This document shows, in pieces, positions 8,415 to 14,935 of a stretch of DNA of 19,775 bases. The notes under the pieces are model-generated. The model did no database searches and was not told the origin of the DNA. It was given only the letters and a program-made list of their open reading frames with translations. The stretch is from an uncultured Eubacteriales bacterium (GTDB lineage: Bacteria; Bacillota; Clostridia; Lachnospirales; Lachnospiraceae), in NCBI GenBank assembly GCA_900545455.1, contig UQZF01000033.1, positions 1-19,775 of the forward strand, written 5' to 3'. Position numbers and translations under genes: made by a program. Numbering within the stretch: position 1 is the stretch's first letter; every line of letters starts with the position of its first letter.

Positions 8415-8443
8415 ATTATACATAATCACTTTTTAAAAAGCAA
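8415..8443 (-). promoter_or_regulatory. pckA promoter
   Basis: TTGCTT (8443-8438), a 17-nt spacer and a perfect TATAAT (8420-8415) on the minus strand. The predicted transcript start is about 8408, giving a leader of about 60 nt before ATG 8349. I see no riboswitch or attenuator fold in that leader, and no clear catabolite-repression site. Confidence 0.8.
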
Positions 8444-8485
8444 CAGTATAATCATAGTGTTTAGGTAAATTTTAGAAATTTAAAA

Positions 8486-9124
8486 CTATGCCAATAAGCC
8501 CTTGATATACTCTGCTATCTCGGCATTCTTACAATCCTTGAAGAAATACTCCGCAAAATGTTCACCGCTTACGGCACCCTTTAAGAGCTCCTGATCGATG
8601 TTCTTTAAGATATGGAGCATATCCGTGTGTGTTACCTTCTTAACCTCGTCCAATATCTTCTTGTTGCGCTGCTCAGGAACAACTCTCTCCTTCGGGTATC
8701 CTCCGCCCGGCTCCTGCTCGAAAAGTTTCTCGAAGATGTATGTAAGATTAAGCTCAGCGCCCCAGCCAAAGCCCTTTGCAAAAGGAAGTGCAACCGCGTT
8801 GCCTGCGTTAATCTGGCTGAACATGAATGCGTCGGAAGGATCCACTATATGTCCGCAAAGCACGCCCGGGAATGAGTTGAGTGCGAGCATTGCGCCCTCG
8901 CCCGTGCCGCAACCTGTCACTACAAAATCCGCAGCACCGCTGTTAAGTAAAATTGCTGCCAGAATACCGCACTGTACATAAGTAAGCTGTGCCTTATCCT
9001 CTGCGGAATACATTCCGTAGTTGACAACCTCATAACCCTTTGCGTCCGCAACCTTTTTAAGGTTCTCGTATACCATGGCATTCTTTGCTGCCTGGCTGTT
9101 CTCATTAATTAATGCAATTCTCAT
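8486..9124 (-). CDS. RpiB/LacA/LacB-family sugar-phosphate isomerase (long form)
   Basis: The 212-residue protein starts MRIALINEN and keeps the RpiB core: GCGTGEGAMLAL at 71-82, with Cys72 at the position of the catalytic thiol in the RpiB loop (usual form CGTGIG), then FSQINAGNAVALPFAKGFG at 102-120, matching the second active-site loop. RpiB interconverts ribose 5-phosphate and ribulose 5-phosphate; LacAB act on galactose 6-phosphate. The sequence does not settle the substrate. RpiB is usually about 150 residues, so some 60 C-terminal residues (from about 150) are extra and look helical. Start ATG 9124 has GGAGG 5 nt upstream; a longer in-frame start at 9217 lies upstream of the promoter and is rejected. 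It follows the DUF1653 gene by 94 nt and has its own promoter. Confidence 0.88.
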   Translation of the reverse strand: MRIALINENSQAAKNAMVYENLKKVADAKGYEVVNYGMYSAEDKAQLTYVQCGILAAILLNSGAADFVVTGCGTGEGAMLALNSFPGVLCGHIVDPSDAFMFSQINAGNAVALPFAKGFGWGAELNLTYIFEKLFEQEPGGGYPKERVVPEQRNKKILDEVKKVTHTDMLHILKNIDQELLKGAVSGEHFAEYFFKDCKNAEIAEYIKGLLA

Positions 9125-9138
9125 TATATCCTCCATTC

Positions 9139-9200
9139 TGCCGCCTTTAAATGACGGCACAAATATATATAATATTAACATCTTGTGACATTTTCCGCAA
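9139..9200 (-). promoter_or_regulatory. promoter and leader hairpin of the RpiB-like gene
   Basis: TTGCGG (9200-9195), 17 nt, TAATAT (9177-9172) on the minus strand gives a start near 9165. The leader then forms a small hairpin at 9159-9139, with TGCCGTC pairing to GGCGGCA through one G-U wobble and an ATTTAAA loop. It abuts the ribosome site, and the sequence CGGCAGAATGGAG at its 3' side recurs before the DUF1653 gene. Confidence 0.55.
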
Positions 9201-9218
9201 GTGCTGAATTGGTGCATT

Positions 9219-9794
9219 TTATCGTCTCACGCACTCATACTTTGCCTTTGTCATAAGGCAGCTCTTAAGCGATAAAAATCTCGCATCAATCGGTCCGTCA
9301 TCGACCGTTATGTCCATCGCGGCCGCGATATTGTTGATGAGCGCATCGTCTATTCCTGCCCTTATAAGGTTCAGATAGTTAATCTTGTCCTGGCATGTCG
9401 GTGCATCAAGGAACTCAAGAAGCCTCTCGTCAACCTGCCCTTCGTACTCCTCCTCAGCCTGCTTCGGCTCATCGGACTTTTGCATTTCCGGCACAACCTG
9501 TTCAGGCACGGCATTTTCGGGCTCCATCATCCGCGGCTTCGTCCCGCTGCTCAATGTTCCCGCCGCAGTGTTTAAAAGCTCGAATCTGTACCTCTGCGCT
9601 GCATCCGGATATTTCTCCTTATCAACCTCACCGACGAACATATCGTAAGGGCGTACCCAGACCTGCATGTCTCCGTACAAAGCCTGATATACAACATATC
9701 TCTCATTAGTCTCAGAATGTCTGGCAACTGCAACTATCTGATAGAGATTGCCCTTAAAATGTCTGTAAATTTCGCCTGTCTTAACTTCTCTCAT
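9219..9794 (-). CDS. DUF1653-domain protein with helical C-terminal extension
   Basis: A 191-residue soluble protein. Residues about 5-65 match DUF1653: YRHFKGNLYQIVAVARHSET, then VVYQALYG and VWVRPYDMF. This is a small domain of unknown biochemical role, common in Firmicutes and proteobacteria, often alone at about 70-80 residues. Here a charged linker rich in Glu, Pro and Lys (about 80-120) leads to a C-terminal helical part (about 125-191) that I do not recognise. ATG 9794 is chosen over the TTG at 9800: GGAG is 7 nt before the ATG but only one base before the TTG. The gene has a consensus promoter, is divergent from the subtilase, and lies 94 nt upstream of the RpiB-like gene. No terminator lies between those two, so partial co-transcription is likely. 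Confidence 0.85.
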   Translation of the reverse strand: MREVKTGEIYRHFKGNLYQIVAVARHSETNERYVVYQALYGDMQVWVRPYDMFVGEVDKEKYPDAAQRYRFELLNTAAGTLSSGTKPRMMEPENAVPEQVVPEMQKSDEPKQAEEEYEGQVDERLLEFLDAPTCQDKINYLNLIRAGIDDALINNIAAAMDITVDDGPIDARFLSLKSCLMTKAKYECVRR

Positions 9795-9801
9795 AATCAA
9801 T

Positions 9802-9827
9802 CTCCATTCTGCCGGCGCACTGCGCCG
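9802..9827 (-). promoter_or_regulatory. leader hairpin and ribosome site of the DUF1653 gene
   Basis: At 9827-9813 the minus strand reads CGGCGCA, one base, TGCGCCG, a perfect inverted repeat. The 13-nt sequence CGGCAGAATGGAG (9814-9802) overlaps its 3' end and contains the GGAG ribosome site. The same 13 nt occurs before the neighbouring RpiB-like gene. Confidence 0.45.
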
Positions 9828-9841
9828 AATTTACAATCACA

Positions 9842-9870
9842 ATTATATTTAATCTTTTTTTGGGTGTCAA
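9842..9870 (-). promoter_or_regulatory. consensus promoter of the DUF1653 gene
   Basis: TTGACA (9870-9865), exactly 17 nt, TATAAT (9847-9842) on the minus strand: a perfect housekeeping promoter, with predicted start near 9835. The plus-strand region just beyond (9881-9895) holds TATACT and TATAAT candidates for the divergent subtilase, so the two promoters lie back to back within about 55 bp. Confidence 0.85.
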
Positions 9871-9893
9871 TCTCGAACATTATACTGCATATA

Positions 9894-10844
9894 ATGAAAA
9901 TAACACTACACACGCACTTTGGTGCATCGTTTTGCAAAATGCGAATAAAAAATAAAACTTACAGCGTCAATGATATATATAAGCTTGATTCTATTCCTTT
10001 CACCGGGCGCGGCTGCTGTACCGCAATAATGGATACGGGAATTTATCCTCATATAGACCTCGCAGATCACATCACATATTTTAAAGATTTTGTAAATCAA
10101 CGGCTTTCTGCCTACGATGACAATTCACACGGCACACACGTTGCAGGGATTATTGCCGGAAGCGGTTATTCAAGTCAGGGTATAATAAAAGGCATGGCAC
10201 CCGGCTGTAAAATAATCGCTCTCAAAATTCTAGACAAGAAAGGCAGCGGTGACAAGGACTCACTCCTTTTCGCATGTGACTGGGTAAGACTCAACCGCAA
10301 AAAATACGGCATAAAAATCGTCAATATATCCATCGGTTCAGACACCTCCGACTGTGATGAGGAGAAAGACGAAGTTGCTGCGGCAATCAACGACCTCTGG
10401 ATGCTCGGACTCACAATTGTCGTCTCCGCCGGAAACTCAGGTCCCGGTCCCGGAACAATCACCTTCCCGGGAACATGTGAAAATGTCATAACAGTCGGAA
10501 GTGACGCACTGCTCCTAAAAAGCGACGGCAGCACATTCTCATCGCACTCAGGCGAGGGACCAACCAAATGTAATATAAGCAAACCCGACCTGCTTGCTCC
10601 CGGACACAATATAATAAGCTGCCACAACCGCTACAACGGCTACACCGTAAAAAGCGGCACATCGATGTCAACCCCTGTCGTGTCCGGTGCGATAGCTCTC
10701 TATCTTGAAAGATATCCTTACGCCTGCAATGACTCCATAAAAAGAACAATCAAGCTCAGTGCCTCCGATGTAGGTCTTGCCGCCAACAGGCAGGGTGCGG
10801 GTCTTTTAAACGTCAAACACTTCCTAAATACAAAACCCCTGTGA
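9894..10844 (+). CDS. cytosolic subtilisin-family (S8, AprX-like) serine protease
   Basis: The 316-residue frame carries a complete subtilase active site: Asp47 (AIMDTGIYPHIDL), His79 (NSHGTHVAGIIAG), Asn181 of the oxyanion hole (SAGNSGPG) and Ser257 (SGTSMSTPVVSGA). The text around DNSHGTHVAGIIAGSG and ALKILDKKGSGD resembles Bacillus AprX and related intracellular subtilases. There is no signal peptide or propeptide before the catalytic domain, and two adjacent Cys precede the catalytic Asp, so a cytosolic enzyme that degrades or trims proteins is likely. The start is uncertain: ATG 9894 and ATG 9939 both lack a Shine-Dalgarno site. If TATACT (9881-9886) is the -10, transcription begins about at ATG 9894 (leaderless); if TATAAT (9890-9895) is, 9939 is the start (301 residues). 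An upstream ATG at 9717 lies inside the opposite gene and is rejected. Confidence 0.9.
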   Translation: MKITLHTHFGASFCKMRIKNKTYSVNDIYKLDSIPFTGRGCCTAIMDTGIYPHIDLADHITYFKDFVNQRLSAYDDNSHGTHVAGIIAGSGYSSQGIIKGMAPGCKIIALKILDKKGSGDKDSLLFACDWVRLNRKKYGIKIVNISIGSDTSDCDEEKDEVAAAINDLWMLGLTIVVSAGNSGPGPGTITFPGTCENVITVGSDALLLKSDGSTFSSHSGEGPTKCNISKPDLLAPGHNIISCHNRYNGYTVKSGTSMSTPVVSGAIALYLERYPYACNDSIKRTIKLSASDVGLAANRQGAGLLNVKHFLNTKPL

Positions 10845-10874
10845 ACTCAGATACCATCTACAGTCACAGGGGTT
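10834..10874. terminator. bidirectional terminator between subtilase and DUF885 gene
   Basis: AACCCCTGTGA (10834-10844) and TCACAGGGGTT (10864-10874) form a perfect 11-bp stem with a 19-nt loop. The subtilase stop codon TGA is inside the left arm. On the minus strand the stem continues into TTTTGTATTT, a fair T tract; on the plus strand only TTCTTATG follows. It therefore serves the minus-strand operon best and the subtilase less well. Confidence 0.75.
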
Positions 10875-10890
10875 CTTATGTATGTTTTAA

Positions 10891-12672
10891 TTATTTATCG
10901 CTGCCTTTTTTTGATGCGATGTAAGAATCAAGCTCATCCTGCATTATCTCGAATGAAACAATGCCCGTATCCAATATAAGCTGATGATATTCCTTGGCAT
11001 CAAAGCTGTCTCCAAGCTTTCTCTCAGCCTTCTCACGGAGCTTTATCATCTTGATATGTCCGACCGTATACGGAAGAAGAAGTCCCGGATCGGATATTAC
11101 AGACTCATATATTGCCTGTGATGTGCTTCCGTCGTCATTTATGTAGGTTGAAAGATAATCGATAACATCGTCTATTTCCCACCCCTCATAGTTGACACCA
11201 AGATCCACTCTCGACTGGAGAACGTAGCCAAGCATATTGTCGAGTATGCACATCTGTGAGAGCTCATCGCTGCATCCAAGCATATAGTAAGATCTGTCTG
11301 AAGCGTACTCGGCATAGCCCTCGGTAAATCCGATAAAGTCGAGAAGCTTTAACACGTTCGGAATCTCCTCGTTGTTATACACGCTGGTAAACTGATAGAG
11401 ATGTCCCGGGAATCCCTCATGCGCGAGTGTCGTGTAAAGTCCTATATCATCGCCCTCGACAGCGGAGCCGTTGACCTTGATTGAATTGTAGTCAAGCTGG
11501 TCAAGACGCGCCGTGAGATAATATGCAACCGTTCCGTCAATCTCCGTTGCCTTGCTCTGATACTGGACAACGAAATCCTTGGTAGCCGGCTCAGGGAACT
11601 CACTTGTACAGTTGTCTGCAAGATATTCAAGTATCTCCTTCGTGTCCGACATTCCCGGATCAAGATTCATCTCCTGCTCAAGAAGAGATGTGTCCGAATA
11701 GTACAATGTTGCATACTCGGTAAAGAGATCCTCAAGCTCGTTGTCTAAGAGCTTAATGATATTCTCGGGTGTCATCTGTGTTGATGTCTTATCATGCACA
11801 ACTGCCGTATAGTAATCCTTGCCGCCATCCATGTAATAGAGTCCCTTGTCGTTGGTCTCACCCTCCATGAGTTTGCTGAGCACATCTATTATATCCTGAT
11901 AAGCAGCGTCAAAGTACTCTGCAACATACTCCTCATTCGTCGCAATGTACTCTTTTTTCTTTGCCTCATCAATATCAAGTGCCTCAACCTTCTCCTCGAA
12001 TGAAGCTACAAGAGGGTTATTGTCGCTTTCAAGATATTTTTCACAGTTGTCGATGTTGCTCTGAGCACAGAAAGATGCCATGAAATATCCTTCCTCCGCC
12101 TGCTTCTTTGTAAAATCAAGCACCTGTCCCACATATCTTCTTGTATCCTTTAAAAGATCAAGATATTCCTTCACGTCCTGCTCGTCATCAAATACATACT
12201 CAATAAAATTTGTTGACATATTCGCAACGAGTCCGGAATTGGTTCCGAACATATTATCGAGCATATATAAGCCGTCATATTCGCTCTGCTGTTCATAGTA
12301 GGCGATAAGCGTCTTCAATGAGAGCTGCTGCCTCTCTGTAAGGAGCTCTGCATCAAAGCTGTTAAGCTTTTCAAGTGTCTCCTTGTTGGACTTCTCGGAA
12401 TCCTCAATCTCATCTACAGTGAAATTCCCGAGTGTGTAGTCATTTACTTTGATTCCATATTTTTCAGGGTCTGCAAGCTTGTAGTGTATGTTAAGGACAT
12501 TATCGCCCATCTCATCCACAAAAAGTTCATCACAGTACTCATCAAATTTCTTCTGCTCTCTCTTTTCTTTAGACTGAGCACCACAGCCAATCAGTGACAA
12601 TGTCATTGCTCCTGCCAGAGCGACAGCCACAGCACGTCTTAAAATATTGCCCGGAACCGTTCTCTTTACCAT
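10891..12672 (-). CDS. DUF885 putative zinc metallopeptidase, lipoprotein
   Basis: A 593-residue exported protein. The signal peptide ends in the lipobox LIGC, so Cys30 is the lipidation site. The C-terminal half has HEGFPGH (His418, Glu419, His424) and, about 27 residues on, FTEGYAEYAS (Glu451, Glu455). This pair matches the DUF885 signature (HExxPGHH and EGWALYAE forms), a gluzincin-like putative peptidase family whose substrates are mostly unknown. The second His of the usual PGHH is Leu here. N-terminal residues 35-300 are largely helical and acidic. GGGAGGA lies 8-9 nt before ATG 12672, inside the 17-nt gap after the upstream COG0523-type gene, so the two are translated from one message. 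This places a probable zinc enzyme at the end of a metal-handling operon. Peptidase activity is inferred. Confidence 0.85.
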   Translation of the reverse strand: MVKRTVPGNILRRAVAVALAGAMTLSLIGCGAQSKEKREQKKFDEYCDELFVDEMGDNVLNIHYKLADPEKYGIKVNDYTLGNFTVDEIEDSEKSNKETLEKLNSFDAELLTERQQLSLKTLIAYYEQQSEYDGLYMLDNMFGTNSGLVANMSTNFIEYVFDDEQDVKEYLDLLKDTRRYVGQVLDFTKKQAEEGYFMASFCAQSNIDNCEKYLESDNNPLVASFEEKVEALDIDEAKKKEYIATNEEYVAEYFDAAYQDIIDVLSKLMEGETNDKGLYYMDGGKDYYTAVVHDKTSTQMTPENIIKLLDNELEDLFTEYATLYYSDTSLLEQEMNLDPGMSDTKEILEYLADNCTSEFPEPATKDFVVQYQSKATEIDGTVAYYLTARLDQLDYNSIKVNGSAVEGDDIGLYTTLAHEGFPGHLYQFTSVYNNEEIPNVLKLLDFIGFTEGYAEYASDRSYYMLGCSDELSQMCILDNMLGYVLQSRVDLGVNYEGWEIDDVIDYLSTYINDDGSTSQAIYESVISDPGLLLPYTVGHIKMIKLREKAERKLGDSFDAKEYHQLILDTGIVSFEIMQDELDSYIASKKGSDK

Positions 12673-12689
12673 GCGGTTAGTCCTCCCTA

Positions 12690-13649
12690 TTAATTGAAGT
12701 ATACTATATCGTCAGCAGGCTTCTCTGCCGGCTGGATATCAGTTGCATAAAGCACAACTCCGTTTCCTTTGTACTCCCTCTGATACTCTACGTTCACCTT
12801 AGCGGTGAGCATTATAAAATCTCTGTCCTTAAATGCTTCAAGCTGCTTCTCGGCAGTCTTGTCACACTTACACTTGTAGCCAATGAATCTTATATCGTCG
12901 GCACAACATGTCATTGCAAAGCGTCCCGGAACAAAATTGTCACGGAACAATGACTTCGGTCTGTATACCACAGCCTTCATCTTCATGGTCTTGCCCTTGT
13001 ACTTCTCCGGATTATCCATTGCATCAACATACCATATACCGAAATCCTCATCGGCAACCTCAACAACATCCTTAGAGAGGTCAAAAGGAAGTATTTCCTC
13101 AACCTCATTTGAGCTTCCGTCGGACGACTCAAAATATACCTGTGTTCTTCCGTTAACGACCTTAACGCTTCTTCTGTAGCCCGCACGGTTCGTGTCCTTG
13201 ACACAGCGGTTAAAGATAACCATATCCGAAAGCTTGAATTTTTCCATCATAATTGACTTCATATCGTTGTTAGCCATATGCATGTCAAATGTCGATGCAT
13301 CGACAAGCGTTATAACCTGTGCCATAACAAAAAATGTCGGAATATTGTTCTCAAGGAAATTCTTCATATTCCACATTCCGTTAAACTCTATGAAAATACG
13401 CATCGGCTTATGCTTATCGCATAACTTTTTGAGGTTGTCCTTATTAAGGTCTTCCTCATTTTCAATATACTCTATTGCAACATTAAGAGGTGCAAGCTGC
13501 TTCTCATCGTACTCCTCCATGCCCTCCTCGCAGGCGATAAGAAGTGTCTTATCGCCATCTGCGAAGTCCTCGCTCTTTAGGGCATCGTCAATGAAAAGTG
13601 TCTTGCCACTCTCCAAAAAACCATTTACCAAATAAACAGGTACTTCCAT
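12690..13649 (-). CDS. COG0523-like GTPase fused to a YcgQ-like (DUF1980/TIGR03943) domain
   Basis: A 319-residue protein. Residues 1-190 align with the CobW/COG0523 GTPase of the gene just upstream: P-loop GFLESGKT (10-17), IFIEFNG (85-91) where the partner has IIIEPSG, and VITLVDAS (112-119). The metal-binding GCICC motif of the family is absent, replaced by an acidic stretch (about 62-70), and the G4 position reads NRCVKD. Residues 203-317 match the C-terminal region of YcgQ-type proteins (DUF1980/TIGR03943): NPEKYKGKTMKMKAVVYR, then GRFAMTCCADD (Cys248-Cys249), KCKC at 259-262, and a terminal DIVYF. YcgQ and its partner permease YcgR belong to zinc-responsive loci in Bacillus. The fusion suggests metal delivery or sensing. 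ATG 13649 lies 14 nt after the upstream stop, with AAAGGAA between. Confidence 0.85.
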   Translation of the reverse strand: MEVPVYLVNGFLESGKTLFIDDALKSEDFADGDKTLLIACEEGMEEYDEKQLAPLNVAIEYIENEEDLNKDNLKKLCDKHKPMRIFIEFNGMWNMKNFLENNIPTFFVMAQVITLVDASTFDMHMANNDMKSIMMEKFKLSDMVIFNRCVKDTNRAGYRRSVKVVNGRTQVYFESSDGSSNEVEEILPFDLSKDVVEVADEDFGIWYVDAMDNPEKYKGKTMKMKAVVYRPKSLFRDNFVPGRFAMTCCADDIRFIGYKCKCDKTAEKQLEAFKDRDFIMLTAKVNVEYQREYKGNGVVLYATDIQPAEKPADDIVYFN

Positions 13650-13663
13650 TACTCAATTCCTTT

Positions 13664-14815
13664 CTATGCAAGCTTGAAAAGCTTGAGAAGCTTCTCTTCA
13701 TTAAGATTCTGTCCGATTACGCAGATTCTTCCGGTGTAGTCTGCACCGCCCTCACGAATCTCATACTCCTCAGGTACGGCATCAAAGTATATCCACTTAC
13801 CGTCAGCACCACTTACCATACCCTTGGCACGGAGAATTATACCGAACTCAGACTTCTCTGTAAGCTTGACAAGAATATCCTCAATCTCCTCCTTGGTATA
13901 TACATGAGGTGTCTCCTTGCCCCAGCTTGTGAACACATCGTCGGCATGATGGTGGTGATGATGGTGATGTCCGCATCCGCAGCTGCACTCCTCGCCATCC
14001 TCATGATGATGCTCATGCTCGTCCTCATCCTCATCATCGTGATGGTGGTGCTCGTGCTCATCATCGTCGTGATGATGTCCGCAGCAACACTCACCGTCCT
14101 CGTCGTGATGGTGATGATGATGGTGCTCATGCTCGTCCTCATCGTCGTCGTCATCGTCATCATCATGATGATGCTCCGCCGAATGCTCGAGTGCCTCCTT
14201 TAAGAGCTCGTCCATAAGGGACTTCTTCTCGAGTGCGGATAAAATCTGCTCACCGTTAAGCTCATCCCAAGGTGTTGTGATTATTGCCGCCTCCGCATTC
14301 TTCTCTCGGATAAGTGCCACGCTCGCCTCAAGCTTAGCGGCATCCATATTCTGTGTACGTGAAAGAACAATTGTGCTTGCGTGCTCTATCTGGTCGTTGT
14401 AGAACTCGCCGAAGTTCTTCATATACATCTTAGCCTTGGTTGCATCAGCTACCGTGAGGAAACAGTCAAGCTCAAGACCTGCCTCATCCTTAACCTTCTC
14501 TACTGCTGCGACAACATCTGAAAGCTTGCCGACACCTGAAGGCTCGATGATTATTCTGTCAGGAGCGTACTCCTTAGATACCTTGATGAGTGCCTTTCCG
14601 AAATCTCCGACAAGTGAACAGCAGATACAGCCTGAGTTCATCTCGGTGATCTGAATGCCCGCATCCTTGAGGAAACCGCCGTCGATTCCGATCTCACCAA
14701 ATTCATTCTCTATCAAAACTACCTTCTGTCCTGCATATACCTGCTCTAAGAGCTTCTTGATGAAGGTTGTCTTACCTGCGCCTAAAAAACCTGAAATAAT
14801 AGTTACTTTTGACAT
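13664..14815 (-). CDS. COG0523 (CobW/YciC/ZigA-like) metal-chaperone GTPase with giant His/Asp array
   Basis: A 383-residue cytosolic GTPase. P-loop GFLGAGKT is at 9-16, the family metal-binding motif GCICC at 62-66 (Cys63, 65, 66), EPSGVGK at 91-97 and the usual C-terminal domain from about 293 to 383. Residues 211-290 are an insert of His, Asp, Glu and Cys: by my count 32 His, 34 Asp/Glu and 6 Cys in 80 residues, with runs of seven and eight His. COG0523 proteins such as YciC, ZigA and ZNG1 move zinc or other metals to client enzymes, and His-rich inserts between the two domains are common, though this one is extreme. The G4 position reads SRTQ rather than NKxD. GGAGGT lies 8 nt before the ATG. 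It heads a three-gene operon. Zinc is most likely; nickel, cobalt or copper buffering is possible. Confidence 0.93.
   Translation of the reverse strand: MSKVTIISGFLGAGKTTFIKKLLEQVYAGQKVVLIENEFGEIGIDGGFLKDAGIQITEMNSGCICCSLVGDFGKALIKVSKEYAPDRIIIEPSGVGKLSDVVAAVEKVKDEAGLELDCFLTVADATKAKMYMKNFGEFYNDQIEHASTIVLSRTQNMDAAKLEASVALIREKNAEAAIITTPWDELNGEQILSALEKKSLMDELLKEALEHSAEHHHDDDDDDDDEDEHEHHHHHHHDEDGECCCGHHHDDDEHEHHHHDDEDEDEHEHHHEDGEECSCGCGHHHHHHHHADDVFTSWGKETPHVYTKEEIEDILVKLTEKSEFGIILRAKGMVSGADGKWIYFDAVPEEYEIREGGADYTGRICVIGQNLNEEKLLKLFKLA
13946..14185 (-). repeat. trinucleotide-rich low-complexity tract encoding the His/Asp/Cys array
   Basis: This in-frame 240-bp stretch is built almost wholly of CAC/CAT, GAC/GAT and GAG/GAA codons, giving imperfect ATG/GTG-like trinucleotide repeats on the plus strand. 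There is no frameshift. His and Asp codons alternate between synonyms, so it is not one pure microsatellite. Length change by whole codons would alter metal capacity without breaking the gene. Confidence 0.85.
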
Positions 14816-14831
14816 ATTTATCTACCTCCAT

Positions 14832-14843
14832 ATAATGATAATC
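14832..14843. promoter_or_regulatory. Fur/Zur-like AT-rich element in the COG0523 operon leader
   Basis: ATAATGATAATC matches 12 consecutive positions of the classical Fur consensus (GATAATGATAATCATTATC), but the right half of the palindrome is missing. It sits between the predicted transcript start (about 14852) and the ribosome site, where a metal-dependent repressor could block transcription. It is AT-rich in an AT-rich region, so chance is a real alternative. Confidence 0.3.
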
Positions 14844-14858
14844 TTTTGTCAAGATGGT

Positions 14859-14887
14859 ATTATAGCACTTGTCTCCCATAAATGCAA
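14859..14887 (-). promoter_or_regulatory. promoter of the COG0523 operon
   Basis: TTGCAT (14887-14882), 17 nt, TATAAT (14864-14859) on the minus strand; start near 14852, leader about 37 nt. It is the only clear promoter for the three downstream genes, whose gaps are 14 and 17 nt. Confidence 0.8.
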
Positions 14888-14912
14888 ATATGAAATTCAA
14901 GTTCATATTCGC
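14884..14912. promoter_or_regulatory. 29-bp inverted repeat overlapping the operon's -35 box
   Basis: GCAAATATGAA (14884-14894) and TTCATATTCGC (14902-14912) are inverted repeats with one mismatch, separated by 7 bp. The repeat overlaps four bases of the -35 box of the COG0523 operon. Arm length and position fit a dimeric regulator that either occludes the -35 or contacts polymerase. Confidence 0.5.
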
Positions 14913-14935
14913 CCATCCGGCATATTCCGCAAAAA

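Noticed and set aside
8404..8485. Terminator after the RpiB-like gene
   Set aside because: Only a weak A/T inverted repeat (AAATTT/AAATTT) is present, with no GC stem; I do not call it.
9125..9217. Longer start for the RpiB-like protein at 9217
   Set aside because: The added residues precede the promoter and hairpin, do not resemble the family N-terminus, and ATG 9124 has a strong ribosome site.
9717..9893. Upstream extension of the subtilase to ATG 9717
   Set aside because: It would overlap the 5' end and promoter of the divergent DUF1653 gene, has no ribosome site, and adds sequence unlike a signal peptide or propeptide.
13946..14185. Possible CRISPR or tandem-repeat array
   Set aside because: The repetition is irregular trinucleotide coding sequence inside one open frame, with no repeat-spacer periodicity.
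13598..14203. 201-residue plus-strand open frame rich in Met, Val and Leu
   Set aside because: It is the antisense reading of the CAY/GAY/GAR tract of the metal-chaperone gene; its hydrophobic runs are a codon mirror artefact, and it has no ribosome site.
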